From positions 1-35,209 of the forward strand of contig JAFARW010000134.1 in NCBI GenBank assembly GCA_019245275.1: a stretch of 35,209 nt of DNA. The letters run 5' to 3'. This DNA comes from Vulcanimicrobiota bacterium (GTDB taxonomy: Bacteria > Vulcanimicrobiota > Vulcanimicrobiia > Vulcanimicrobiales > Vulcanimicrobiaceae). The position numbers were made by a program, and so were the translations under genes. Below, in pieces: positions 25,432-33,417 of the stretch. The notes beneath the pieces are model-generated. The model was not told where the DNA came from and searched no databases. It saw nothing but the letters and a program-made list of their open reading frames with translations. Position 1 is the stretch's first letter. Each line of letters opens with the position of its first letter.

Positions 25432-26070
25432 TTGCGTAGTCTACTCGCAGCCGGCTTATTTTTCGTTTTAGTTTTCAGCACGGGCGGTTTTGCGCGTGCG
25501 AGTCAGATCGCTCAGCACGTTCCGGCGATCGGAAACTCGGCGTCTGCGGACAACACTGACCTTGCTTCATCTGCGACGAGCGCGGAGGCGCTTCCGGCAA
25601 TCGTCGAAACCCAGCCGGCGTACGAACACGCAGCGGCGGCGGCAGCGGCCGCTCCGCGCACGCTTACGCGGCTTGCGGTTCGCGTTGTGCGTCGCGCATC
25701 CACGATCGCACGTGCGCTAACTCGAGATGCGCTGCGCTTTCTCGGGACGCCTTACGTCTTCGGCGGCACTTCGGGCTATGGCTTTGATTGCTCCGGCTAT
25801 GTGCAGCATGTCTTTGCGATGGCCGGCGTCTACTTGCCGCGTACGGCTGATGCCCAGTATTACGCCGGCAGCGGCGTCAGTCAGCCGCGGGCTGGTGACC
25901 TTGTGTTCTTCCAAACGTACGAAGCAGGTCCATCGCACGTCGGCATCTACCTAGGCGGCGGTCGTTTCGTGCATGCGAGTTCGAGCCGCGGAGTCATGGT
26001 CAGCAGTCTCGGCGAAAGCTATTGGTCCGCCCGTTACATCGGCGCGAAGCGCTTCGCCCGTAAGCACTAG
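25432..26070 (+). CDS. Secreted NlpC/P60 cell-wall hydrolase under c-di-AMP riboswitch
   Basis: A 212-residue peptidoglycan endopeptidase. A signal peptide (LLAAGLFFVLVFSTGGFARA) is followed by a low-complexity Ala-rich linker (AAAAAAAPRTL) and a C-terminal NlpC/P60 domain with the cysteine C120 (FDCSGYV), H169 (SHVGIYLGGG) and a third polar residue H181 (VHASS). It cuts stem-peptide bonds in the wall. The start is TTG 25432 because AGGAG is six bases upstream; the track start 25414 lies before the ribosome binding site. High c-di-AMP is expected to lower its expression through the riboswitch. Confidence 0.94.
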   Translation: MRSLLAAGLFFVLVFSTGGFARASQIAQHVPAIGNSASADNTDLASSATSAEALPAIVETQPAYEHAAAAAAAAPRTLTRLAVRVVRRASTIARALTRDALRFLGTPYVFGGTSGYGFDCSGYVQHVFAMAGVYLPRTADAQYYAGSGVSQPRAGDLVFFQTYEAGPSHVGIYLGGGRFVHASSSRGVMVSSLGESYWSARYIGAKRFARKH

Positions 26071-26075
26071 CGAGG

Positions 26076-26096
26076 ACCCTTCGACAGGCTCAGGGT
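26076..26096. repeat. REP-like palindrome
   Basis: ACCCTTCGACAGGCTCAGGGT forms a 5-bp stem (ACCCT/AGGGT). The sequence resembles a short palindromic repeat found scattered in many bacterial genomes, which gives spurious peptides of the form HPELVEG or HPEPVEG in ORF tracks, as in the minus-strand ORF here. It lies just after the hydrolase stop and may act as a transcript end. Copy number in this genome cannot be judged from one window. Confidence 0.6.
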
Positions 26097-26126
26097 GACG
26101 GGCGCTCAAAACCAAGCCTGACGCCT

Positions 26127-26199
26127 TGGGGCGTAGCCAAGTTGGTAAGGCACCAGACTTTGAATCTGGCATGCGTTGGTTCGAGTCCAGCCGCCCCAG
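26127..26199 (+). tRNA. tRNA-Gln (anticodon UUG)
   Basis: A 73-base cloverleaf. The acceptor stem TGGGGCG pairs with CGCCCCA, with discriminator G. The anticodon stem CCAGA/TCTGG encloses the loop CTTTGAA with TTG at 26160-26162, and the T arm carries GTTCGAGTC. The 3' CCA is not encoded. The convergent gene on the other strand ends four bases after the tRNA. Confidence 0.95.
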
Positions 26200-26203
26200 C
26201 AAC

Positions 26204-26779
26204 TCACTTCGAAAGCGCAGCTGCCGTGACTACGGCGGCGGCCATTGCGAGCTTGTGATCGCTGTTCCACGGCGGCCCGATTGCTCGCCGCATTTGGAGA
26301 AAGTGTTCCTCAAAGTTCTCGACGTGCAACGCTTGACTCGCGGCGCCTAACACCGTCTTCGCGTCAAACCAATAGACGGGCCAACCGCGCGCCTTCGCCG
26401 CGGCGGCCAGGGCTTCGCGGTACATCACCCAGTCGGCAAGGTTTCGCGCACGATGGTCCTTGATGCGCTCGGCAATTGTGGGCGGGAGCCGTGGACAACT
26501 CCGCAGCGCGACGCCGAGGATCGATGGTATGGTCATCGCCAGCGTGTCCAGCGCGAGCGCCGCATGTCTCTCCGCCGAAGCGCGCACCCGCTCGACCAAT
26601 GCCACGGCCCGATCCATCGGGAGCAGCTGGCCTTCGTGGTGATGGGGAAGACCCGGCAGACTGTCGTCCACAAGCTCGACGCGGCGACGGTCTAGGAGCG
26701 TGCCGTCGCGCGCCATCGTCACCAACACCGCCCAACCGCCGTGATCTGAAGCCCCGACGACGCCGCCGTTTTTTGACAT
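26204..26779 (-). CDS. Conserved hypothetical protein
   Basis: A 191-residue soluble protein that I do not recognise. It opens GGVVGASDHGGWAVLVTMARDGTLLDRRR, an early beta-hairpin-like region with conserved-looking Asp and His, and later has LVDDSLPGLPHHHEGQLL and a Trp-rich stretch (GWPVYWFDAK). This might be an RNase H-like fold, but that is speculation. The start at ATG 26779 is well supported by GGAGGAGGA; the track's longer form (26953) has no such signal and would overlap gdhA. It is divergent from gdhA across 70 bases. Confidence 0.75.
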   Translation of the reverse strand: MSKNGGVVGASDHGGWAVLVTMARDGTLLDRRRVELVDDSLPGLPHHHEGQLLPMDRAVALVERVRASAERHAALALDTLAMTIPSILGVALRSCPRLPPTIAERIKDHRARNLADWVMYREALAAAAKARGWPVYWFDAKTVLGAASQALHVENFEEHFLQMRRAIGPPWNSDHKLAMAAAVVTAAALSK

Positions 26780-26849
26780 GATCCTCCTCCGAAATGACTG
26801 ATCACGCGCCCCGCAAAGGCTGCCGGTCTTTTCTTTTGAAGCCTTCCTT

Positions 26850-28130
26850 ATGACGACAGCCACGATCGACCGCTCCGCGGCACAGAGCACAGACAACGTT
26901 TGGCAAATGGCGCAACGCCAGCTGGATGAGGTCGCGGCGCTCATCGATCTCAACCCTTCGGTTCACGAGTACCTGCGTTATCCGAAGCGGGTGCTGGAAG
27001 TCTCGGTGCCGGTTCGCATGGACGACGGCGAGTTCAAGGTTTTCACGGGCTATCGCGTCCAGCACAATATGTCGCGCGGTCCTTCAAAGGGCGGCATTCG
27101 CTTTCATCCTGATGTGACGCTCGACGAAGTCAAAGCACTGGCGATGTGGATGACCTGGAAATGCGCGCTCGTCAACATTCCTTTCGGCGGAGCGAAGGGT
27201 GGCGTTATCTGCAATCCCAAGGCGATGTCCATGCAGGAGCTCGAGAATTTGACGCGCCGTTTCACGACGGAGATCTCGATCATCATCGGACCTGAGAAAG
27301 ATATTCCGGCGCCCGACGTTTACACGACGCCGCAGATCATGGCGTGGATCATGGACACATTCTCGATGCAGCATGGCTATTCGATTCCCGGCGTCGTCAC
27401 CGGCAAGCCGATCTCGATCGGCGGTTCGCAAGGGCGCGATAAAGCGACGGCACGCGGCTGTCTGTACGTCATCGATGAAGCGATGAATTCGCTCGGCATC
27501 CCGATTCAAGGTGCGCGTGTTGCAATCCAAGGCTTCGGCAACGCGGGGTTGCACGCCGGCGAGTTGATGGCGCAGCGCGGCTACACGATCGTTGCCGCTT
27601 CTGATTCACGCGGCGGCGTCTACCGCGAGCGCGGCCTGAACGTTGCGGAGCTAATCGCGCATAAGGAAGCGACGGGGTCGGTCGTTGGTTTTGAGGGCAG
27701 CGAGCCGATCTCGAATCGTGACCTTCTCGCGTGCAGATGTGAAGTGCTCGTTCCGGCGGCATTGGAGAAGGTGATTACCGAAGAAAACGCGCGCGACGTC
27801 AAAGCCAAGATCGTTGCGGAAGCGGCCAACGGCCCAACGTTACCGGAAGCCGACGACATCCTCTTCGAACGCGGAATCATGGTGTTGCCCGATATCCTCG
27901 CGAACGCCGGCGGCGTCACGGTTTCGTATTTCGAGTGGGTGCAAGATCTGCAAAACAACTTTTGGGAAGAAGATGAGATCAACAAGCGCCTGAAGCAGAT
28001 CATGACGCGCGCCTTTGCGGAAACCGCCGACCAGGCGCGCCGCTACAACGTCGACATGCGGCGCGGTGCATATGCAGTCGCCGTCAGCCGCGTTGCGGAG
28101 GCGACGGCAAAGCGCGGTCTCTACCCGTAG
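26850..28130 (+). CDS. gdhA: Glutamate dehydrogenase (Glu/Leu/Phe/Val family)
   Basis: A 426-residue enzyme that interconverts glutamate and 2-oxoglutarate plus ammonium. The N-terminal substrate domain has GPSKGGIRFHPDV, WKCALVNIPFGGAKGGVICNP with the catalytic Lys in GGAKGG at about 116, and PAPDVYTTPQIMAWIMDTF. The C-terminal Rossmann domain has VTGKPISIGGSQGR and RVAIQGFGNAGLHAGEL. Length matches hexameric catabolic GDHs. It links nitrogen metabolism to the TCA-cycle genes further along. The next gene starts 5 bases after its stop. Confidence 0.95.
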   Translation: MTTATIDRSAAQSTDNVWQMAQRQLDEVAALIDLNPSVHEYLRYPKRVLEVSVPVRMDDGEFKVFTGYRVQHNMSRGPSKGGIRFHPDVTLDEVKALAMWMTWKCALVNIPFGGAKGGVICNPKAMSMQELENLTRRFTTEISIIIGPEKDIPAPDVYTTPQIMAWIMDTFSMQHGYSIPGVVTGKPISIGGSQGRDKATARGCLYVIDEAMNSLGIPIQGARVAIQGFGNAGLHAGELMAQRGYTIVAASDSRGGVYRERGLNVAELIAHKEATGSVVGFEGSEPISNRDLLACRCEVLVPAALEKVITEENARDVKAKIVAEAANGPTLPEADDILFERGIMVLPDILANAGGVTVSYFEWVQDLQNNFWEEDEINKRLKQIMTRAFAETADQARRYNVDMRRGAYAVAVSRVAEATAKRGLYP

Positions 28131-28135
28131 GGAAA

Positions 28136-29080
28136 TTGACCTCAAAGCTGCATGTCACGAACGGCGACTCGGTCGTGTACACTTGGCGCAAAGGCGGCCT
28201 CATCGGCACGCAACTTCCGTGGCGCGACGCGCTGCATGACGGCCCGGTTCCGGCAGGTTTAGCGCTTCCCGAGCTGAGCGCGCTGCGCGCGCAGTATCTG
28301 GGCGTCGCCGGCTACGGCAACCCGATCAGACTCGGCCACGATTTTCAAAAACGCGATGCGACGATCGCGCGCTGCATGGAGTTCGACGAAGTCGTGCTCT
28401 GGTTCGAGCACGATCTTTACGACCAGCTGCAGTTGTTGCAGATCCTCGACTACCTCGCTGGTCAATCCTTGCCGTTGGGAAGCCTGCAATTGATCCAGAG
28501 CGATGATTTCTTGGGATTGCTCGCCGCACCCGAACTGCTAGCGCTCCAAAACAGTCGGCGCCCGGTGCTCCAGCAAACGTTGCGCGGGGCATCGGAGATG
28601 TGGGCGGCTTACCGGGCGCCGACGCCTGAGCGACTCTTTGAAATCCACGGGGCCGTTCCGGCACAACTTCGTCACATGACGAGCGCGCTGCGGAGGCTTT
28701 TCGAGGAGTATCCGTCGGTGCGAACGGGCACATCGCGCACGCAACGGCACATCCTCGAAGCGGTTGCAGAAGGCGCGCATGCCAAAGAGGACATTTTTCG
28801 GCTCGCGCAACTGCGCGAAGAGGCTGCGTTTTTGGGCGATGCGCCGTTTTACAAACGCTTCGAAGAGCTCTGCGACGCATCGGCGCCGTTACTGCAGGCA
28901 ATACAAAACGGATACCGACTTACGCCGCTCGGGCGCCGCGTGCTTGCGGGCGCTGAGGATTGGCTTGCGTTGCGCGGGAGCGAGCGTTGGATCGGCGGCG
29001 TGCATCTGAGCGGCGCCGACGTCTGGCGGTGGGATGAGGACGCAGCGATGTTCGCCGCGCCCTCAAATTTGGAAACCTAG
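28136..29080 (+). CDS. DUF1835-domain protein
   Basis: A 314-residue protein whose N-terminus, LHVTNGDSVVYTWRKGG then LPWRDALHDGPVPAG, matches the DUF1835 family as I know it. The middle has an acidic motif (VVLWFEHDLYDQLQLLQIL) and the C-terminal half is helical (TQRHILEAVAEGAHAKEDIFRLA), resembling a winged-helix-like module. The molecular function of the family is not established. The TTG start has AGGG close upstream, and it lies 5 bases after gdhA, so it is probably co-transcribed. Confidence 0.85.
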   Translation: MTSKLHVTNGDSVVYTWRKGGLIGTQLPWRDALHDGPVPAGLALPELSALRAQYLGVAGYGNPIRLGHDFQKRDATIARCMEFDEVVLWFEHDLYDQLQLLQILDYLAGQSLPLGSLQLIQSDDFLGLLAAPELLALQNSRRPVLQQTLRGASEMWAAYRAPTPERLFEIHGAVPAQLRHMTSALRRLFEEYPSVRTGTSRTQRHILEAVAEGAHAKEDIFRLAQLREEAAFLGDAPFYKRFEELCDASAPLLQAIQNGYRLTPLGRRVLAGAEDWLALRGSERWIGGVHLSGADVWRWDEDAAMFAAPSNLET

Positions 29081-29418
29081 CTTTTCTTTCGGCTTCGTTT
29101 TCGTTTCGGAACTTTGCCCCCGGAGCGGCGTGCCTCGGAAAGCCCGATCGCGATCGCCTGTTTGCGGCTCGTTACCTTCTTGCCGGAGCGACCGGAACGG
29201 AGTTCGCCGCGCTTCATCTCGTGCATGCTGCGTTTGACTTTGCGGGAAGCCTTCGGACCGTATTTCCGTTTTTTGCGCCCGCCCTTGGACTTGCGCGAGC
29301 TTTTTCGCGACGATTTCTTACGTCCGCTCGATTTTCGCCGCGAGGAACTGCTGCGGCTGCTCGAGCTGCGTTTCCGGCGGCTCGAGGATTTCTTGCGGCT
29401 GGATTTTTTTCTCGGCAT
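29077..29418 (-). CDS. Very basic Ser/Lys/Arg-rich protein with DUF6496-like C-terminus
   Basis: A 113-residue, extremely basic protein. The first 60 residues are low-complexity Lys/Ser/Arg repeats (for example RKKSSSRRKRSSSSRSSSSR), resembling histone H1-like tails. The C-terminus (KASRKVKRSMHEMKRGELRSG and SRKQAIAIGLSEARRSGGKVP) matches the DUF6496-type domain as I remember it. Nucleoid or RNA binding is inferred from charge. ATG 29418 is chosen over the long track form because the low-complexity protein starts there. Its last bases overlap the end of the DUF1835 gene by four. Confidence 0.8.
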   Translation of the reverse strand: MPRKKSSRKKSSSRRKRSSSSRSSSSRRKSSGRKKSSRKSSRKSKGGRKKRKYGPKASRKVKRSMHEMKRGELRSGRSGKKVTSRKQAIAIGLSEARRSGGKVPKRKRSRKKS

Positions 29419-29528
29419 AGTCTTTCTTCGCTTTCCTCCTGACGAGTAACGAATCGTGGAGCCTACCGTTGTACATACCCATATCCGCGAGAGGACCGTC
29501 GCTAACGGGATGCAGAAGCGACTTCTCC

Positions 29529-29906
29529 ATGGCTTCCGCTCAGCTAGCGATCGACGTCGTCGGCGAACCGCGACCCGAAGCGAAAGTTCTGGCGCTCCGC
29601 GGAACACTGGATATGGCAACGTCGCCGTCTTTGCGCTCCGCATTGCTCGAGGCCACCGAAGCTGGTAAAGAAGAGATCGTCATCGACTTGACGCGCGTCG
29701 AGTACATCGACTCAACCGGATTGGGTTCATTGATCGGCGCGCAGCGCAGAGCGCAGGAACGCAATGGCTGCCTGCGGCTCGTCGTTAAAGAGGGACCGCT
29801 CTCGCGGCTTTTCAACATCACGGGCCTGGTGCGCGTCTTCGGAATCTATCCCAGCGTTGATGATGCGCTCGGCGATACGCGCCGCGTCGCCGCGGCACAA
29901 GCCTAA
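29529..29906 (+). CDS. STAS-domain anti-sigma factor antagonist (SpoIIAA/RsbV-like)
   Basis: A 125-residue single STAS domain. LALRGTLDMATSPSLRSAL and VIDLTRVEYIDSTGLGSLIGA are family motifs, and S62 in DSTGLG is the expected phosphorylation site of a partner-switch system. When unphosphorylated such proteins bind the anti-sigma kinase and free a sigma factor. No kinase lies nearby; the SigF/SigB-like sigma at 10447 is a possible end target (inference). ATG 29529 gives the normal domain length; the track start 29469 is less likely. Its TAA overlaps the glcF stop. Confidence 0.93.
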   Translation: MASAQLAIDVVGEPRPEAKVLALRGTLDMATSPSLRSALLEATEAGKEEIVIDLTRVEYIDSTGLGSLIGAQRRAQERNGCLRLVVKEGPLSRLFNITGLVRVFGIYPSVDDALGDTRRVAAAQA

Positions 29907-31261
29907 GAACTATACGCTTCGTCTAGCAATTCGATCACGTGGGCGACCCGCGTCGCCGCGCCGTTTTCGGCCAGCATCGCGCGCAATTGCAAGGCGCAGC
30001 CGGGGTTTGCAGTCGCGATGATCTGTGCGCCGGTCGCACGCGCGTTTTCGATTTTGCGCCGGCCGAGCCGCTCGGACATCTCGGGCTCGGTGAGATTGTA
30101 GATTCCGGCCGAACCACAGCAGACGCTGCTCTCCGCCATCTCGACGAGCTGCAGCCCCGGGACTAAGCGCAGCAACGCGCGCGGTGCGTGCGCGATCCGT
30201 TGCGCGTGCGCGAGATGACAGGGCTCTTGGTAGGTAACGGTTTCTTCGATACGCCGGTCGGTCGCCGGGAGTTGGCCGTCCGCAAGCACCTCGATGACAT
30301 CTCGGACTTTCGCGCTGAATGCGGCTGCACGCTGCGCCCAACGCGGATCGTCGGCAAACCATTCGCCGTATTCTTTGAGCGCGGCGCCGCAGCCGGCCGC
30401 GTTGACGATATAAAGGTCGGCGCCGGAACGCTCAAACGCTTCGATGTTGCGCCTGGCTAGCGCGCGTCCGGCATCGCGCTCACCCGCATGCACGCTCAAT
30501 GCGCCGCAGCAGCCTTGACCGGGCGGCACGACAACCGTGAAGCCTGCGCGGTTCAACATGCGCACGGTTGCGCGGTCGACATCGGCGTACGCGATATGCA
30601 TAATGCACCCGGCGTGCAAGAATACGGTTGCGCGCGATCCGCTAACCGTAAACCGCTGGCCGGATGGAACGAAGAAAGAAGAAGAGATCGCCGGCGCAAG
30701 CCGTTCGGTGCGCTCGAGCTTCAGCAGCCGGAGCAGCCCGCAGCGCCGCGCGAATTGCTGCAAGCCGGAACGCTGGTAGAAGCGCAGCATAGCGGCGACT
30801 GCGCGCAAGCGGCGCAAGCGTCCAAACAAGAATCGAAAGGCGAACCAGCGCCCGAAGCGCTCCCAAAACCCGCCGGGATCGACGCGCACGATCTGCGCGC
30901 GCGCGGTTTCGATCAATTGGCCGTAGTGTACGCCTGACGGACACACCGCCTCGCAGGCTCGGCAACCCAAACACTCCGACATCTGATCGACGAAACCGGG
31001 GCTCAAGAGGTCCAGTTGTCCTTCGCCGACGGACTTGATCAGGCTGATCCGTCCACGCGGTCCGGATGTCTCGGTCAGTGTCTCTAAATAAGTCGGGCAA
31101 CTCGAAAGACAGAGTCCGCAGCGCACGCAGCGGTTGTAGATCGCATCCGAAGGAGCATCCGAGTTGCTGTAACCGCGCAGCGCTTGCGCGGTCGCATCGT
31201 TAGAGTTCGATATCTTCGCTTCGCTGGTCGATCGGTACGTACTTGACACCGCGTGGTCCAA
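29903..31261 (-). CDS. glcF: Glycolate oxidase iron-sulfur subunit (GlcF-like, CCG domains)
   Basis: A 452-residue electron-transfer subunit. Two [4Fe-4S] motifs lie near the N-terminus (CVRCGLCLSSCPTYLET and CLGCRACEAVCPSGVHY), followed by two CCG repeats (HAGCIMHIAYADV with GCCGAL, and EPCHLAHAQ with CCGSAGIYN). GlcF passes electrons from glycolate or lactate oxidation by a GlcD-type flavoprotein to the membrane; no glcD or glcE is in the window, so a related (S)-2-hydroxyacid oxidase is possible. The TTG start at 31261, or GTG at 31249, lies inside the citrate synthase 3' end, an overlap of about 50-60 bases. Confidence 0.85.
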   Translation of the reverse strand: MDHAVSSTYRSTSEAKISNSNDATAQALRGYSNSDAPSDAIYNRCVRCGLCLSSCPTYLETLTETSGPRGRISLIKSVGEGQLDLLSPGFVDQMSECLGCRACEAVCPSGVHYGQLIETARAQIVRVDPGGFWERFGRWFAFRFLFGRLRRLRAVAAMLRFYQRSGLQQFARRCGLLRLLKLERTERLAPAISSSFFVPSGQRFTVSGSRATVFLHAGCIMHIAYADVDRATVRMLNRAGFTVVVPPGQGCCGALSVHAGERDAGRALARRNIEAFERSGADLYIVNAAGCGAALKEYGEWFADDPRWAQRAAAFSAKVRDVIEVLADGQLPATDRRIEETVTYQEPCHLAHAQRIAHAPRALLRLVPGLQLVEMAESSVCCGSAGIYNLTEPEMSERLGRRKIENARATGAQIIATANPGCALQLRAMLAENGAATRVAHVIELLDEAYSS

Positions 31262-32369
31262 CGTAGTTCGCGCGTGGCCGGATCAACTTGTTGTCGGCAT
31301 ACTGTTCTATGATATGGGCACACCAACCGACAACGCGGCTGATCGCAAAAACCGGCGTGAAATATTGTGTCGGGATGCCGAGCGTATAGTAGACCGAAGC
31401 CGAATAGAGGTCCACGTTTGGATAGAGTTGCTTGCGCTCCCAGACGGATTTTTCCATCCGCTCCGTCATCTCGATCCACTTCGTCGTGCCGGCACGAGTT
31501 CCGACTTCCTTTGCAATTCGTTTTAACTCTGCAGCTCGTGGGTCATACGCTTTGTAGACCGCGTGGCCGAATCCCATAATCTTTTCGTGGGCGTCCAGCT
31601 TGCCGGCGACCCAGGGGTCGACGTTTTCAATGTCGCCGATCTCGAGGAGGTTCATAATGACGCCTTCGTTGGCGCCGCCATGGAGCGGGCCTTTGAGCGC
31701 TCCGATCGCCGAGGTGATCGCGGAATACATATCGGAAAGCGTCGCTGCGGTCACGATGGCCGCAAACGTCGATGCGTTCATGCCGTGGTCGGCATGCAAG
31801 ATCAAAGCCGCATCGAGGACGCGCACCGCTTGCGCGTCGGGTGCTTTACCCGTAAACATCTGCAAGAAGTTGGCCGCCGTATCAAGCTCCGGATCCGGTT
31901 TGATCGGGTCGAGACCTTCCGATATCCGGTGGTACGCGGCCAGGATGCTCGGAACACTCGCGGTGAGTGTCAGGGCTTTATCAACTTGCGATTCGCGCGA
32001 CATCTCTGCGCCACGTGGATCCAGAACGCCCAGCGCCGAGACCATTGTGCGCAGGATATTCATCGGAATCCGGCTCGGCGGCAAACATCGCAGCAAAGAT
32101 ATGATTTCAGGCGGAAGCTTCCGTCGCTCATTCAGCTGCGCGCGGAATTTGTTCAAGTGCGCGGCGGTCGGCAGTGCACCGAACCACAGCAAGTATGCGA
32201 TCTCCTCAAACGTTGAATTGACCGCAAGCTCGCGGATATCGATTCCGCGATAGATCAGTTCGCCGCGCTCACCGTTAATCGAGGAAAGTTTCGTGTCGCC
32301 TACGACGGCGCCGCGAAGGCCGGTTTGGCTCGGTGCGGCGGGCGCAATCGTGGGTGCCGGATTTGTCAT
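31200..32369 (-). CDS. gltA: Citrate synthase
   Basis: A 389-residue enzyme that condenses oxaloacetate and acetyl-CoA. GLRGAVVGDTKLSSINGE and LIYRGIDI open the protein. Catalytic His motifs are LHADHGMNASTFAA and MGFGHAVYKAYDPRA, and GGANEGVIMNLLEIG matches the type found in Bacillus and Archaea. A 2-methylcitrate synthase cannot be excluded by sequence alone. ATG 32369 is preferred to the track start 32489 because the earlier part is non-homologous and crosses the mdh promoter region. It is divergent from mdh, so two TCA enzymes share one control region. Confidence 0.95.
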   Translation of the reverse strand: MTNPAPTIAPAAPSQTGLRGAVVGDTKLSSINGERGELIYRGIDIRELAVNSTFEEIAYLLWFGALPTAAHLNKFRAQLNERRKLPPEIISLLRCLPPSRIPMNILRTMVSALGVLDPRGAEMSRESQVDKALTLTASVPSILAAYHRISEGLDPIKPDPELDTAANFLQMFTGKAPDAQAVRVLDAALILHADHGMNASTFAAIVTAATLSDMYSAITSAIGALKGPLHGGANEGVIMNLLEIGDIENVDPWVAGKLDAHEKIMGFGHAVYKAYDPRAAELKRIAKEVGTRAGTTKWIEMTERMEKSVWERKQLYPNVDLYSASVYYTLGIPTQYFTPVFAISRVVGWCAHIIEQYADNKLIRPRANYVGPRGVKYVPIDQRSEDIEL

Positions 32370-32383
32370 GTAGCACGCTTTTG

Positions 32384-32402
32384 AGGAACCTCTGGGGTTC
32401 CT
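32384..32402. promoter_or_regulatory. Dyad between gltA and mdh
   Basis: AGGAACC-TCTGG-GGTTCCT is a perfect 7-bp inverted repeat with a 5-base spacer in the 103-base divergent region. A second short palindrome (GCGCGCGAGCGCGC) follows near 32415-32430. Position fits an operator controlling both TCA genes or a hairpin in the gltA leader; neither is proven. Confidence 0.45.
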
Positions 32403-32472
32403 TTCAAAGGAGAGGCGCGCGAGCGCGCAGTAAGCGTCGCGCGGTTTCTCTACGACTTCTTCAAGGAGCAGC

Positions 32473-33417
32473 ATGCGCAGGAAAGTCACGATCGTGGGTG
32501 CCGGAAATGTCGGCGCGACGACCGCTCACTGGCTGGCCCAAAAGGGGCTCGCTGATATCGTGCTCGTCGACATCGTCGAAGGTGTCCCGCAAGGGAAAGC
32601 GCTCGATCTGATGCAGGCGTTGCCGGTCGAGAAGAGCGACGTCTCCGTCATCGGCGCGAACGATTACAGCGACACAAGCGATTCCGATATCGCGGTAATC
32701 ACGGCCGGGTTTCCGCGCAAACCGGGAATGAGTCGCGACGACCTCGTGCGCATGAATGCCGAGATCGTTGGAGAGGCGACGCGGGAGATCGTGCGACATT
32801 CGCCGGCTTGCATCTTGATTGTCGTCACGAATCCGCTCGATGCGATGTGCGAAGTTGCCCGCCGCGTCAGTGATTTTCCACGCGAGCGCGTTTTAGGGAT
32901 GGCGGGCGTTCTCGATTCGGCGCGCTTCTCGACATTCGTCGCAAAAGAGCTCGGCGTTAGCGTCAACAACGTCCACGCGTTCGTTCTTGGCGGCCACGGC
33001 GACCAGATGGTGCCGCTGCCGCGCTACTCGACGGTTGCCGGAATCCCGATCACGGAATTGTTGGATAAGGCAACGATTGACCGGCTCGTCGATCGTACCG
33101 CGAAAGGCGGCGGCGAGATCGTCAACCTGCTCAAGAGCGGAAGTGCCTACTACGCTCCCGCGCGATCGATTTCCGAAATGGTCGATTCGATCCTGAATGA
33201 CAAACATCAAATTCTGCCGTGCGCCGCATACCTTCAAGGCGAGTACGGGATCCGCGATCTCTTCGTCGGTGTGCCGTGTCAGCTCGGCGCTATCGGTCTG
33301 GAGAAGATCATCGAGATCAAGCTCACACCGGAGGAGCAAGCCGCGTTACAGAAGAGTGCGGAAGCGGTAGAAGCATTAGTGAAGAGTCTTCCGCAAGAGG
33401 TGTCGCAGAAAGCGTAA
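32473..33417 (+). CDS. mdh: Malate dehydrogenase (LDH-like type)
   Basis: A 314-residue NAD-dependent enzyme that interconverts malate and oxaloacetate. NAD-binding [15 protein letters not shown] opens the protein. R82 in [13 protein letters not shown] is the residue that favours malate over lactate, and R151 (LDSARF) with H175 ([10 protein letters not shown]) complete the active site. AAGGAGC precedes the ATG. The next gene overlaps its TAA by one base. Confidence 0.96.
   Translation: MRRKVTIVGAGNVGATTAHWLAQKGLADIVLVDIVEGVPQGKALDLMQALPVEKSDVSVIGANDYSDTSDSDIAVITAGFPRKPGMSRDDLVRMNAEIVGEATREIVRHSPACILIVVTNPLDAMCEVARRVSDFPRERVLGMAGVLDSARFSTFVAKELGVSVNNVHAFVLGGHGDQMVPLPRYSTVAGIPITELLDKATIDRLVDRTAKGGGEIVNLLKSGSAYYAPARSISEMVDSILNDKHQILPCAAYLQGEYGIRDLFVGVPCQLGAIGLEKIIEIKLTPEEQAALQKSAEAVEALVKSLPQEVSQKA

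Noticed and set aside
25951-26202. Minus-strand ORF of 83 residues across 25951-26202
   Set aside because: It is an artefact of translating the tRNA-Gln gene, the REP-like palindrome and the end of the NlpC/P60 gene on the wrong strand; no ribosome binding site or family match.
26780-26849. A promoter or riboswitch in the gap before gdhA
   Set aside because: The 70 bases contain no convincing -10/-35 pair and no known leader motif.
31563-32253. Two plus-strand ORFs of 217 residues opposite gltA
   Set aside because: They are frame shadows of a clear citrate synthase; their translations show no domain.
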